From: an uncultured Rubripirellula sp.
GTDB taxonomy: Bacteria > Planctomycetota > Planctomycetia > Pirellulales > Pirellulaceae
Assembly (NCBI GenBank): GCA_938075415.1
Contig: CALJHC010000003.1
Coordinates: 558,001-622,000, forward strand
Length of the DNA: 64,000 nt
Direction of reading: 5' to 3'
In this document: positions 35,900 through 45,215 of the stretch, one piece after another
Layout: every line of letters starts with the position of its first letter
How positions within the stretch are numbered: the first letter of the stretch is position 1
Notes under the pieces: model-generated
Seen by the model: the letters and a program-made list of their open reading frames with translations, nothing else
What the model was told of the DNA's origin: nothing
Database searches by the model: none
Position numbers and translations under genes: made by a program

Positions 35900-36456
35900 A
35901 TATGGTGAATCCAGCACCCAATAAAAATCCCGATAAAACTCGAGTTCTTGGTATCGACCCGGGACTCAATACCACCGGCTATGGGGTGATTGAATTTGAT
36001 AACCATCAACCAGGATTTGGACGCGGTCGAATCCTCGAAGCAGGAATCGTCAAGAGCAAAGCCGCAGCAAGTATTGAATCACGCCTGCGAGAAATCTATA
36101 CGGGGGTGAATGAAGTGATTCAATCCTTCCATCCGGACTTACTCGCTCTGGAACAACTTTTTTCACACTACGAGCGACCCAGAACAGCAATCTTGATGGG
36201 GCATGCAAGGGGAGTCATCTGCCTCGCCGCGGGACAGGCTGGTATCGACGTTGCGCACTTTGAACCAACCCGAGTGAAAAAAGTGATGACCGGAAATGGG
36301 CGAGCGCCAAAACATCAAATCCAATCAGCGGTCAAAATGCACCTCGGACTGGATAAAATCCCTGAGCCAGCAGATGTTGCTGACGCACTTGCGATTGCAT
36401 TATGTGGCCACCATCTTGGAACCAAATCCTCAATGGAACAAAAACTTGGCATCTAA
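35896..36456 (+). CDS. ruvC: Crossover junction endodeoxyribonuclease RuvC
   Basis: The 186-residue dimeric Holliday-junction resolvase has an RNase H-like fold. The four acidic residues are in place: Asp in [15 protein letters not shown] near 21, Glu in [21 protein letters not shown] near 82, and the Asp pair in [17 protein letters not shown] near 155-158. [23 protein letters not shown] is the usual DNA-binding stretch. The GTG start at 35896 overlaps the cysS stop (GTGA), and an in-frame GTG lies three codons later. ruvA follows 66 bp downstream; ruvB is not in the window. Confidence 0.96.
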   Translation: MNMVNPAPNKNPDKTRVLGIDPGLNTTGYGVIEFDNHQPGFGRGRILEAGIVKSKAAASIESRLREIYTGVNEVIQSFHPDLLALEQLFSHYERPRTAILMGHARGVICLAAGQAGIDVAHFEPTRVKKVMTGNGRAPKHQIQSAVKMHLGLDKIPEPADVADALAIALCGHHLGTKSSMEQKLGI

Positions 36457-36522
36457 CGATAACAAGTTGAATAATCACCTCGTCTCCACTGCGATTCACT
36501 TCAAACGATAGGCTTAACCTCT

Positions 36523-37146
36523 GTGATTGTTACGATTCATGGCAAACTAACTCACATTGGTGAGACATCCATTTTTATTCAATCAGATCCATTTGAATAT
36601 GAAGTGCTGGTTGCTGACTACACTCGTCGGCAATTACAGCCCGACCTTGGTGAACTGACACGACTTCACACCCTCAATTACATCGAAGGCAATCTTCAGG
36701 GCAGCCGAATGACGCCACGTTTAATCGGATTCCTGACAGAACCCGAACGTCAGTTTTTTGATTTATTCTGCAGCGTCGATGGGGTGGGAATGAAGAAAGC
36801 ACTGCGGGCGATGGTACGACCAGTCTGTGAACTAGCAGTAATGATCGAAGAACAAGATGCCAAGGCTCTCTCCGCTTTACCCGGAATTGGCCCAGCAACC
36901 AGTGAAAGAATCATCGCAAAATTGCGACGCAAAATGCCGAGATTTGCTCTCATGGTCCAACGCAGCAGCACTGGGTCGGAATCTAACTTAGGGTCTCCGG
37001 TCACTGAAGAAACCTTTGACGCATTGATCGCCTTGGGACACAGCGAAGTGGATGCCCGAAAACTCATTGATGACGCGTTAGCATCCGGAAAGAAATTCAA
37101 AGATACAGAATCTCTACTAACAGCTATCTATCAGCGCGCTCAGTGA
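36523..37146 (+). CDS. ruvA: Holliday junction branch migration protein RuvA
   Basis: This 207-residue tetrameric junction-binding partner of RuvB starts with GTG at 36523. Domain I is an OB fold (MIVTIHGKLTHI to LIGFLTEPERQFFDLFCSVDGVGMKKALR). Domain II has two helix-hairpin-helix motifs: SVDGVGMKKALRAMV near 85 and LSALPGIGPATSERIIAKLRRK near 118. Domain III, the RuvB-binding helices, is EETFDALIALGHSEVDARKLIDDAL near 163. The order and length match the family. It is last in the cysS-ruvC-ruvA unit. RuvB must be encoded elsewhere. Confidence 0.95.
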   Translation: MIVTIHGKLTHIGETSIFIQSDPFEYEVLVADYTRRQLQPDLGELTRLHTLNYIEGNLQGSRMTPRLIGFLTEPERQFFDLFCSVDGVGMKKALRAMVRPVCELAVMIEEQDAKALSALPGIGPATSERIIAKLRRKMPRFALMVQRSSTGSESNLGSPVTEETFDALIALGHSEVDARKLIDDALASGKKFKDTESLLTAIYQRAQ

Positions 37147-37149
37147 AAC

Positions 37150-37177
37150 GAAAAATAGAGACGATGTTAGCCGTCTC
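37150..37177 (-). terminator. Terminator at the end of proS
   Basis: GAGACG (37158-37163) pairs with CGTCTC (37172-37177) around an 8-nt loop. On the minus strand this is followed by TATTTTT. It sits about 55 bp after the proS stop at 37232 and only 10 bp after the convergent ruvA stop. Confidence 0.55.
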
Positions 37178-37231
37178 AGCAAATTCGAGAGCATTCGATC
37201 ACGGATTATCCGGTGCGATTCATTCTGTTTC

Positions 37232-38740
37232 TCAATAGGCCTTTGCAAAAACAGCACGTTTTTGAGCTGGTCGACCGGTAAAGAAACAAACGCCTGGTTC
37301 TTCGTTGTCTTTTAAAGGTATACATCGAATCGTCACCTTTAATTCCTTCAACAGAGGCTCGATGGCCATCTCGTCAGCAAAGTAGCAATTTGCAAAACCA
37401 CCATGCGCTGACGCTTCATCCGTTGTAGAAAAGAAATCTCGGAAATCTGATTCGTTGAAGATATCTCTTGTGTTATCCACTCGCAGTTTGAGTGCCTTGT
37501 CAAATAGCGACTGTTGCATCTCCTGCAAAATATCACCCACATTCCCTACAAAATCGTTCCTGGCCATCCCAATACTTTTGGGTTGATCTCGACGACCCAT
37601 GAAAACAGAATTTTTCTCGATATCCTTGGGCCCCACCTCAAGGCGAATGGGAACACCTCGTTTTACGTGATGCCATTTTTTCTCTCCACCGCGCACATCC
37701 CGATCATCAATTGCAACACGCACTTTGTCACCGGCGAACTGAGTGCTTTCCAATTCTGATCGCAATGCTTCGACGTATTCCAACACCTCTGCTCTCTGTG
37801 AATCGTCTCGATATATTGGCAAAATCACTACCTGTTCTGGTGCCAACCGAGGAGGCAGAACCAAACCATCATCGTCGCTGTGTGTCATGATTAACGCGCC
37901 GACCAGTCGAGTTGACACTCCCCAACTGGTTGTCCATGCATACTGGCGTTCACCATTTTCTGCCTGAAACATAATCTCTTGTGCCTTGGAGAAGTTTTGC
38001 CCCAAGAAATGACTTGTACCGGCTTGCAGAGCCTTACGATCCTGCATCATTGCCTCAATCGTAAGTGTCTCAACCGCACCGGGGAAACGCTCTGCCGGGG
38101 TCTTGCTTCCAATCACTACTGGCATTGCCATCCAATTCTCGGCAAAGTCAGCGTAGACGTTGATCATCTGATCGGTCTCGGCAATCGCCTCTTCGCTGGT
38201 CGCGTGTACCGTATGGCCTTCTTGCCAAAGGAACTCGGCAGTCCTCAAAAACATACGAGTCCTCATCTCCCACCGAACAACATTTGCCCACTGATTAATT
38301 AAAATTGGCAAATCGCGATGGCTCTGCACCCACTTGGCATAAGTCGCCCCAATAATTGTCTCGCTGGTTGGGCGAACAATCAGGGGTTCCTCCAGTGGAC
38401 CTGCGGGACGAAGTCCACCCTCGGGATCCGGTTCGAGTCGATGATGCGTCACCACAGCACATTCCTTGGCAAACCCCTCAACATGCTCCGCTTCCTTTTC
38501 CAGATAGCTCATGGGGATGAAGAGCGGGAAGTATGCATTCTGATGACCGGTCGCTTTAAACATGTCATCCAAAGCTCGCTGCATGTTCTCCCACAGTCGA
38601 TATCCCCATGGCTTGATCACCATGCAACCGCGCACAGGTGAACTCTCCGCTAAATCAGCCGACCGGATCACCTGCTGGTACCACTCGGGGTAGTCTTCAG
38701 CACGAGTTGGTTGTATCGCGGTTCGTGGAGCTTTCGCCAT
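37232..38740 (-). CDS. proS: Prolyl-tRNA synthetase, archaeal/eukaryotic-type (type 3)
   Basis: The 502-residue class II synthetase lacks the bacterial editing insertion. The type is seen from the N-terminus (DYPEWYQQVIRSADLAESSPVRGCMVIKPWGYRLWENMQ region), the class II motif 2 loop VRPTSETIIGATYAKW and NQWANVVRWEMRTRMFLRTAEFLWQEGHT near 150-178, motif 3 LIMTHSDDDGLVLPPRLAP near 262-281, the anticodon-binding domain (VRVAIDDRDVRGGEKKWHHVKRGVP near 340) and the C-terminal domain ending in the conserved Tyr (AKAY). Many bacteria carry the long bacterial type instead. It is a single gene with a short terminator downstream. Confidence 0.96.
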   Translation of the reverse strand: MAKAPRTAIQPTRAEDYPEWYQQVIRSADLAESSPVRGCMVIKPWGYRLWENMQRALDDMFKATGHQNAYFPLFIPMSYLEKEAEHVEGFAKECAVVTHHRLEPDPEGGLRPAGPLEEPLIVRPTSETIIGATYAKWVQSHRDLPILINQWANVVRWEMRTRMFLRTAEFLWQEGHTVHATSEEAIAETDQMINVYADFAENWMAMPVVIGSKTPAERFPGAVETLTIEAMMQDRKALQAGTSHFLGQNFSKAQEIMFQAENGERQYAWTTSWGVSTRLVGALIMTHSDDDGLVLPPRLAPEQVVILPIYRDDSQRAEVLEYVEALRSELESTQFAGDKVRVAIDDRDVRGGEKKWHHVKRGVPIRLEVGPKDIEKNSVFMGRRDQPKSIGMARNDFVGNVGDILQEMQQSLFDKALKLRVDNTRDIFNESDFRDFFSTTDEASAHGGFANCYFADEMAIEPLLKELKVTIRCIPLKDNEEPGVCFFTGRPAQKRAVFAKAY

Positions 38741-39351
38741 GAGTCAATCAGGATGTTAGAGGGTTCTAGTTGATGGTCAGAAAACCTTCTTACAAGGTCG
38801 CCCGACTTTTCAACGTTATGAGTCCTACGGAATTGCCATTTCGCACTGCTCTTGCTTCTCATCAGCAAAAAGCAACCAGTATCTTTATTCTGGACAGAAT
38901 TCGAGATCTGAACAGCCCCCGCGCACAGACAATTGTGAAGCAAATCATGTTCAATACAAACACTCCTTGCATCACGTTCATCAACCGAGTAGGCAGCACG
39001 ATTCTTACTAACGCACTTCAAATCAGAACGATGGATGCAGTCAAAACCGCGCCCAATTCGATGTGGTTTCTCAATGCATTATTTTCGCAACTTAGATCAC
39101 GCTGCCCAATGACATGTAATCGATTTATTATCGGGATATAAGTATTCAGGTTGGCCGCACTTCAGAGTAAGCGTGACCCCTGAAAGATCGCTTCAACAAG
39201 TGCACATCTTGCTGCCACAAACATCCCAGTAAAAACTTGGTACTTCCGCAACATAAAATTGATTCAAAGCATCCCAACGGTCTACATCGACTAGCCAATA
39301 CGTTGCAAGATTAGTGATCAGGACATTTAATCGCCAAGTCTTGAACTCAAA
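38741..39351. other. Intergenic region with no supported feature
   Basis: About 610 bp between proS and the last flagellar gene. A 123-codon plus-strand open frame (38770-39141) has no recognisable motif or likely start signal and is not called. It presumably contains the proS promoter and the end of the flagellar transcript. No clear hairpin with a T-run was found. Confidence 0.45.
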
Positions 39352-39813
39352 CTAAGTCGTTGTTTCTTTTTGACTGTAGCATTGGTGCCAAAATCGAGTC
39401 ATCGCTAACTCATCCATTGCTTTCCGATCCCGCCGAAGCTGATCATTTCCGACTCTCTCCCGGTCAAGTTGCTCAATTTTCTTAAAACGCTTTAACTCTA
39501 TCTCGGCTTCGTCTAGTTGTTTCCTACTGCGAATGCGATTTTCCACCAACGGTTCTTTCTGTTGGAGCAATCCGTTCAATCTCGCTTGCAATTGAACTTC
39601 ATAACGGTTGTGGCTGCGCAGTCGTTCAAGCGAGACAACTCCAAAACGCTGCGAGCGGGCCAATTCCTGCAACCCAAGTTTTTCCTCTTCAGTGACCCTG
39701 ATTTCTAATTCAACCTTTTCCACCGCATGCACCGCATTTGCGAGATTCACCGCACAGCGATCTCGTTCATGTCGCCGCAAACGGATAATGGTGTCAAAGC
39801 GTGTCAAAGACAT
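39352..39813 (-). CDS. fliJ: Flagellar export chaperone FliJ-like protein
   Basis: About 153 residues, almost entirely long charged helices. It starts MSLTRFDTIIRLRRHERD, the typical FliJ N-terminus (K/R-F-x-x-(I/V/L)-L-R-x-R). A continuous coiled coil follows, with regular Glu/Arg/Leu heptads (AVEKVELEIRVTEEEKLGLQ, EAEIELKRFKKIEQLDRER). FliJ links the FliI hexamer to the export gate FlhA. An ATG at 39813, about six bases after GAGGGAG, is preferred to the GTG at 39819. It is the last gene of the cluster, 24 bp after fliI. The sequence alone supports a coiled coil; the name rests on position. Confidence 0.85.
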   Translation of the reverse strand: MSLTRFDTIIRLRRHERDRCAVNLANAVHAVEKVELEIRVTEEEKLGLQELARSQRFGVVSLERLRSHNRYEVQLQARLNGLLQQKEPLVENRIRSRKQLDEAEIELKRFKKIEQLDRERVGNDQLRRDRKAMDELAMTRFWHQCYSQKETTT

Positions 39814-39837
39814 CTTCACTCCCTCAACATCCTACGT

Positions 39838-41265
39838 TTAGAGATTAACCGAAGTGCCAACAGGATCGAGCCGGGACATATCTGCCATTTGATTGTCCTG
39901 AAGCAAACGAGGTGCCTGATTTATCAGTTCGACCAGCGACTGCTGAGCATCATCCAACGAGCAAATCTGGCGAAAGTCTTGTTTCAGATAATCTCTCATG
40001 GAGTCGCGAATCGCGATAGCTGTATCAATTTTCTCATCATTCCCCTTTCGGTACGCACCAATCGAAATCAGATCTTCGGTACGGCGGTAATCCGCGAGGT
40101 ACTGTCGAGCCTTGGAAACCGCATCCGAAACATGTTGATCAACTAAATTCGGTTGTAGGCGACTCAATGAACTTAAGATATCGATCGGAGGGTACTGTGC
40201 CGCCTCCGCGAGTGCGCGATCAAGTACAAAATGCCCGTCCAGGAGGCCACGTAATGAATCCGCAATCGGTTCATTCTGATCATCACCCTCCACGAGCACT
40301 GTGTAGAAAGCGGTGATTGTTCCCAAAGACGTTCTGCCGGCCCGCTCTACGAGACGGGGTAATTCATGAAATACGCTGGGAGGATACCCTCGTGTTGTCG
40401 GTGGCTCACCCGCGGCCAATCCAATCTCACGTTGCGCCATCGCAAACCGTGTGACCGAATCCAGCAGCAACAAAACGTGTTGGCCTTGATCACGAAAAGA
40501 CTCCGCGATGGCCGTTGCCGTCCATGCCGCTGAAACACGTTGTGCTGCCGGTGTATCACTGGTGGCAGCAACCACAACACTGCGAGACAACCCCTCCTCA
40601 CCAAGAATATTATCAACAAACTCCTTAACCTCTCTACCTCGCTCTCCAACCAATCCGATCACAATTCGATCCGCATGACAGCCCTTGGCGAGCATACCCA
40701 ACAAGGTGCTTTTCCCGATCCCTGATCCAGCAAAAATCCCTATTCTTTGACCTTGACCGCACGTGAGCAATCCATCAATTGCTTGGACACCGGTTTGAAA
40801 TGGCTGATTAATTGGTGGTCGTTCCATCGAAGTCGGTGGATTCTGCTCGGCCTTCACGTTTGTCAGATTGCCCGGCATGGCAAGACCGTCCAAGGGTCGG
40901 CCGAAAGCATCAATCACACGACCGCACAACGCGTCTCCTACACGTAGCTGCAAACTATTTTGCACCAGTTTCACGGAGTCACCTGCCGCGAACGAATCCA
41001 TCACTTCCAGTGGAGCTAGAATTGGGCGAGACCCACGGAAACCAATGACTCGAGATTTTGTGCAAGAACCGTTACTCGACCGAACCTCGCAGATTGCTCC
41101 AAGCGGTGCGGTGATCCCCTCAAGCTCAATGGACTCGCCGGTAACCGCAGCAACCCTTCCCAAGACTCGGTGATGAAGAGCTTCTCTTAATCGATCCTCT
41201 ATGACCGATACATTTGGCAGTGCGGGAATTCGAATGCAGAATTCTTGATTCGTTACTTGATTCAC
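39838..41265 (-). CDS. fliI: Flagellum-specific ATP synthase FliI
   Basis: The 475-residue export ATPase is homologous to F1-beta. Walker A is IFAGSGIGKSTLLGMLAKG near 166-184. VIGLVGERGREVKEFVDN and VVVAATSDTPAAQRVSAAWTATAIAE near 200-245 are classic FliI. Walker B is HVLLLLDSVTRFAMAQREIGLAAGEPPTTRGYPPSVF near 250-286, and the catalytic-cycle stretch is GTITAFYTVLVEGDDQNEPIAD near 305. The N-terminal beta barrel and C-terminal helical domain are complete. It starts with GTG overlapping the fliH stop by 4 bp, so the two are translationally coupled. It energises flagellar protein export at the membrane. Confidence 0.96.
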   Translation of the reverse strand: MNQVTNQEFCIRIPALPNVSVIEDRLREALHHRVLGRVAAVTGESIELEGITAPLGAICEVRSSNGSCTKSRVIGFRGSRPILAPLEVMDSFAAGDSVKLVQNSLQLRVGDALCGRVIDAFGRPLDGLAMPGNLTNVKAEQNPPTSMERPPINQPFQTGVQAIDGLLTCGQGQRIGIFAGSGIGKSTLLGMLAKGCHADRIVIGLVGERGREVKEFVDNILGEEGLSRSVVVAATSDTPAAQRVSAAWTATAIAESFRDQGQHVLLLLDSVTRFAMAQREIGLAAGEPPTTRGYPPSVFHELPRLVERAGRTSLGTITAFYTVLVEGDDQNEPIADSLRGLLDGHFVLDRALAEAAQYPPIDILSSLSRLQPNLVDQHVSDAVSKARQYLADYRRTEDLISIGAYRKGNDEKIDTAIAIRDSMRDYLKQDFRQICSLDDAQQSLVELINQAPRLLQDNQMADMSRLDPVGTSVNL

Positions 41266-41951
41266 TTCAGTACTGCTCCGAGTTGCTCCAGTTGTGCATT
41301 TAGACCAGCATGAATCTCGCCACCTTCCTGAAGAATCAAGATCTCATGTCGTCCAACATTCGGGTCTGCACAGACTTCAATCTTCTCGGGTAAATCTCGT
41401 TGGCAAAGCATCCTATCGAGTAAGTCACCCACTTGTTCCAGAGCATCTGGGTGAAGGATTACTTTCAAGGCTTTTGATGAACGGGTACTCGCAATCGCTT
41501 CTCTCGCCCAATTAATCATCAACTCCGGTTGAAGATTCAGCTCACGTTTGACAATCCGCTCAGCAATTGAGATTGCAACACCCGGAAGGGTTTCTGAGTA
41601 GGCCGCCATCCAATTCTCGTGAGCTTCTTGAAGTTGACCCACAATCTCTTGAAGACGATTAACCTCCTCGCGCGCCTTGATTTCAGACTGTTCCGCGACA
41701 CATTGCTCAAATTCAGCCTGAGCTAGAAGCGTCCCCTCTTGGTAACCAAGTTCACTTGCGTTCTTTTTAATTTGAGTAGCTTCGGCCTCTGCCGCTGCAA
41801 GGATCGTCTTGATTTCCTCCTGACAGGAGCGTAGGCGTTCCTGACTCTCCTCAACAAAATCGGAAAGATTAAAACCAAGAAGACCACCTGATTCGGAGCT
41901 TGTCGTCGCAACCTCTTCCGCAGTCAGTGACCGCTTCAAAATTTGAGCCAT
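41262..41951 (-). CDS. fliH: Flagellar assembly protein FliH
   Basis: The 229-residue regulator of FliI is similar to the F-type b/delta stator. Its middle part is a long coiled coil (VEESQERLRSCQEEIKTILAAAEAEATQIKKNA), and the C-terminal domain has the FliH pattern GVAISIAERIVKRELNLQPELMINWAREAI near 125-155 followed by KVILHPDALEQVGDLLD near 162 and ADPNVGRHEILIQ-like text near 195 (D-x-x-x-x-x-G-G/E-x-x-(I/V)). The N-terminus is short and polar, fitting the FliN-binding tail. It is 12 bp after fliG and overlaps fliI by 4 bp. Confidence 0.92.
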   Translation of the reverse strand: MAQILKRSLTAEEVATTSSESGGLLGFNLSDFVEESQERLRSCQEEIKTILAAAEAEATQIKKNASELGYQEGTLLAQAEFEQCVAEQSEIKAREEVNRLQEIVGQLQEAHENWMAAYSETLPGVAISIAERIVKRELNLQPELMINWAREAIASTRSSKALKVILHPDALEQVGDLLDRMLCQRDLPEKIEVCADPNVGRHEILILQEGGEIHAGLNAQLEQLGAVLK

Positions 41952-41963
41952 AAAGGCGATCTC

Positions 41964-43178
41964 CTAGGCAGATGCGACGTGGAGGGAAGGGTGTTGCTGA
42001 TCAAGCAGCGAAGTCTTTACAACGCTTCGCTTTGCGTCGTCTATTTCGTGAAGGCTCATCGATTGCATTGAGTTCATTTTGTCCTGCACAGATCGAACTT
42101 GTTCCTTGGGCAAAAAGGCTAGAACATTATTGGATATCCGATTTGGCAAGCCGCAAAGTGCCAAAATAGCTTCGTGAGTGGGAACACAACCCAAGGCGTG
42201 ACAGAGCTCTTTTGGCTTCATCTTTAACAAATGCTCATGCACCTGTTCCGCTGACCATTGATCCGTCATGTGACCTTGGTTTGATTCCTTTTGACTCGCC
42301 AATGGCAAGCTGACTTCAATGGAATCCATACCAGCAGCGGTCGTTTCAAAAACTTGTGAGTTAAGGGCCTCTAAGTCCGCTGCTGATTCATCACCGGTCA
42401 CATCTGCCACAGCAGCATGCCGATACGATATCGCATCGGCATCCACCGGACCATTTGGCGTCGTTAAACTAGTCTGAGGCATCACATCTAAGATCGCCTT
42501 CAACGCCATCTGGCCAGACTTACTTGAAGATGCAACCCTTTTGTCCTTAAGTCTTCGACTGAAATGCTCTGCCAACTCCTCAAATGCAGCTTGAGGAATC
42601 TCACCGAGTCGACTGATGCGATCCAGCGATTCTCGCTGAAGTGAAAGACCCATTTGAGGAACTGTTTTAGCAGCAAGCGTTGGTGAGATGGACGCCAACA
42701 CAATGGCGATGGTTTGCGGATGCTCGGCCCCCAACAGCGTCGCCAGAAGCTGCGAATCAACCTGATTCAAAAAACTAAGATGAGAAGAAAAATCCTCTTG
42801 AGAAACCGGGCATTCCTGACCCTGCAGTTCATCTGAATTGGACAACTTGCTTTCAGCATTAATTCTTCGACCATCCCGAGAACCAGCAACTTCACCAATC
42901 GATCCAGATGTTGTTAACTGAAGAAGGTCTGAGCCCTTCGCCAGGCCCTTTTTCTGCTGCTGCAGTGATGTCCTAAAAAGCTGCAGCGCGCGTTGACGCT
43001 CCAACGGATCCACATCCGACAAATCATCCATCGTTTGCCGAATCTCACGTCGAACGCTCGGATCCAGCGATCCAATAATCTTCAGGACTGTGGCTTGAGG
43101 TAGGTCGTCTAGAACGATCGCGATGCGACGTAACATCGCCTCATGATCTGATTCGTTACTCCACCTACCAGTCGACAT
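41964..43178 (-). CDS. fliG: Flagellar motor switch protein FliG, divergent
   Basis: About 404 residues (usual length about 330). FliG-N is at about 10-75 (LRRIAIVLDDLPQATVLKIIGSLDPSVRREI). FliG-M is near 135-205 with the hallmark EHPQTIAIVLASISPTLAAKTV. FliG-C is near 305-385 (WSAEQVHEHLLKMKPKELCHALG through VLAFLPKEQVRSVQDKMN). Two long, polar linkers separate the domains, about 60 and 100 residues, which explains the extra length. In FliG-C the charged residues that meet the stator in E. coli are largely not conserved in the torque helix. It couples the MS ring to the C ring. ATG at 43178 is preferred; an in-frame GTG is at 43202. Confidence 0.88.
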   Translation of the reverse strand: MSTGRWSNESDHEAMLRRIAIVLDDLPQATVLKIIGSLDPSVRREIRQTMDDLSDVDPLERQRALQLFRTSLQQQKKGLAKGSDLLQLTTSGSIGEVAGSRDGRRINAESKLSNSDELQGQECPVSQEDFSSHLSFLNQVDSQLLATLLGAEHPQTIAIVLASISPTLAAKTVPQMGLSLQRESLDRISRLGEIPQAAFEELAEHFSRRLKDKRVASSSKSGQMALKAILDVMPQTSLTTPNGPVDADAISYRHAAVADVTGDESAADLEALNSQVFETTAAGMDSIEVSLPLASQKESNQGHMTDQWSAEQVHEHLLKMKPKELCHALGCVPTHEAILALCGLPNRISNNVLAFLPKEQVRSVQDKMNSMQSMSLHEIDDAKRSVVKTSLLDQQHPSLHVASA

Positions 43179-43430
43179 AATTCCAAGGCTCTCAACCACC
43201 ACGAATTCTGTTCAAACGTCCGCCCAACCCTTGGGCCACAGAAGTCAATTCTGACTGATTTGTTTATAGATAAATCACTGAGTCAGGCGAAAGAGAGAAA
43301 CAGAATCCAATTCTCCTTCGGGAATAATTGGTTAAGAAGGCTTTGGCTTGATCCACGTGGCCCAAACCTTGGATTCGGGGCAGATGAATCATTCCGGTAT
43401 CGCCGATTTTGAACCACGCCTTTTCCAGCT

Positions 43431-45050
43431 CTAAGCCGCTTCACTGAACCATTTACGAATCACGCTTGTCGCAATTTCAGGGTTTGCATCAATCTGCAAT
43501 TGCAGATCCTCTCTCAGGGATTGGCTCTGGTTCGTCAAACCCTCGGAATCACTGAAAGGAACTGACGCGACATCAGCTGCTTCACCATGGGTGGCAACCG
43601 CGGAATCAGAAGAACCGAATTTTCGGTCAAGAAGGTCGCGTGTCGTAGACCTTGCAACCCACAGAGCCAAAAAAGCAAAAACAACGAAAACTAGGCTTTG
43701 CCACGATTCGGAGATCCAAGTTAGCATTCCGTCGGCGGTTGCTGATTGACGAGTTGGGTTGGAGGGGAAATCTGTGTAATCCCAGACTTCAACCAAGGGA
43801 GCATCATTGGATCCCAACTCAACCTGCGGCAATAGAACCGTTACGGCTGTCTGAATGATTCTCTTTGTTTTACCACGCAACAGGTCGAGATCTGCCTCCG
43901 TCATCAACGGCGGCTTCTCTTCGTGATTCAGATGAATGTTCTTGCTGGATTCTTGAAAATGCAACTGCTCGTAGTAACTAATCGGCAAACCTACGGAAAC
44001 ACGAACTGACTGAACCTGTAGTGACGCCAAACGCGATGCTTCATATTCCTGCCCTGTAATCACTTTGGTTTCAGTCCCATCATGACCCTCTGATGAAAGG
44101 TGATTCAAAATGGTGGCTCGATTCCCAATGGCACTCGCGTTTTTTTCTATATGATCGACTAATGCACTGGGTCTCCTAGCAACCTCAATAACGTTGCTCG
44201 ACGTCAACACGCTTTCTGAATTAGGCTGAAACTTGAGCACCGCTTTCTCCACGTCCATCGTTGGATCAATCTGTGCGGAGACGGCAACCTTCGCGGGAAA
44301 TCCAGTCAGAAGCGCGCGTATTTTCTGTTCAATCCTCATTTCTGCTTCACGCTGTTTACGCAGTAACGGATCATCATTCTCAACCGATGATGAACCGTTT
44401 GAGTTGGTGTCAATCACAACAATATCCTCAGCGTTCAGGCCCGCATAAGAACCTCGAACCAACTCCTCGATATTTTTTCTTCGGTTGCCGTTAAGTGACT
44501 GATTTCCCTCGGGAATAACCAGCACACTTGCCGACTGTGGCCGGGTAGCAGACAGACCACGTCTCTCTCCCTGATCGTATTCAACACTCGCCCACTGAAT
44601 ATCAGGAAATGCAGATATCTTGATCCCTAAATCCTGCTCCTTGGCAAGCATCTCTCGGGCGTTACGTAACGATGAGGAATCGAATAGATTCGCTGCCTCA
44701 ATCGCATCTTTCGTGTGATTGCGTAATGTGATTGGCAAAGAAGATGTATCAGACAAAGTCGCGAGGTATTCTGACCTTTTCTGGGATGGAATTGAAATCC
44801 GGCGGCCTTCCCGACGCCAGTCGTTTAATCCCGCCTTGCTGAATGCAAGCTCAATTGCATCAAGTTCATGCTCCATCAACACACGCCCGCCAAACAACTC
44901 CTCACTCTTACTGACATCCGCAGAGCGAACCAATAAAGTAAGTCCGACCATCACCATGGCGACCAAAATTGCCGAGAGCACTCGCGACTGCATCGGCATC
45001 GACGCAATGACCGCACGGACTTGGCCAGTAGACTGCTTTACTAAATCCAT
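43431..45050 (-). CDS. fliF: Flagellar MS-ring protein FliF
   Basis: About 539 residues. An N-terminal transmembrane helix (VLSAILVAMVMVGLTLLV) is followed by periplasmic ring-building domains (ELDAIELAFSKAGLNDWRREGRRISIPSQKRSEYLATLSD region, NAREMLAKEQDLGIKISAFPDIQWASVEYDQGE region, ASVLVIPEGNQSLN), then a Ser/Asn-rich loop and a C-terminal transmembrane helix (WQSLVFVVFAFLALWVARST). The C-terminal cytoplasmic tail ends VIRKWFSEA, the FliG-binding helix (family ends in V-x-x-W-I/L). It starts with ATG at 45050 rather than a TTG at 45062. It is the first structural gene of the cluster, 228 bp before fliG. Confidence 0.93.
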   Translation of the reverse strand: MDLVKQSTGQVRAVIASMPMQSRVLSAILVAMVMVGLTLLVRSADVSKSEELFGGRVLMEHELDAIELAFSKAGLNDWRREGRRISIPSQKRSEYLATLSDTSSLPITLRNHTKDAIEAANLFDSSSLRNAREMLAKEQDLGIKISAFPDIQWASVEYDQGERRGLSATRPQSASVLVIPEGNQSLNGNRRKNIEELVRGSYAGLNAEDIVVIDTNSNGSSSVENDDPLLRKQREAEMRIEQKIRALLTGFPAKVAVSAQIDPTMDVEKAVLKFQPNSESVLTSSNVIEVARRPSALVDHIEKNASAIGNRATILNHLSSEGHDGTETKVITGQEYEASRLASLQVQSVRVSVGLPISYYEQLHFQESSKNIHLNHEEKPPLMTEADLDLLRGKTKRIIQTAVTVLLPQVELGSNDAPLVEVWDYTDFPSNPTRQSATADGMLTWISESWQSLVFVVFAFLALWVARSTTRDLLDRKFGSSDSAVATHGEAADVASVPFSDSEGLTNQSQSLREDLQLQIDANPEIATSVIRKWFSEAA

Positions 45051-45215
45051 TTTCTCAGGCAATCATCTTTATTTTTGATTAAACCGCTTTGGCACAACTT
45101 CTTTCGCCCGAACTCAATGAAAACAAGGCAGCTTCTTCAAGCGACAGGTAGCGGAGGAACCTCGATTCATTTCGCAATGAAAAACAGTCCCGTCTCAATT
45201 TCTCCACCTGTGTAT

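Noticed and set aside
38770..39141. 123-codon plus-strand open frame between proS and fliJ
   Set aside because: It has no recognisable motif, lies in a gap whose opposite strand also carries long open frames, and has no convincing ribosome binding site.
43231..43365. Inverted repeat TTGGGCCAC / GTGGCCCAA flanking the fliG-fliF gap
   Set aside because: The arms are 117 nt apart and only nine bases long, which is compatible with chance; no structure between them supports a real element.
45090..45107. Possible sigma-54 promoter (TGGCAC ... CGC) ahead of fliF
   Set aside because: The GG-to-GC spacing is wrong for a -24/-12 pair, and it lies on the plus strand while the flagellar genes run on the minus strand.
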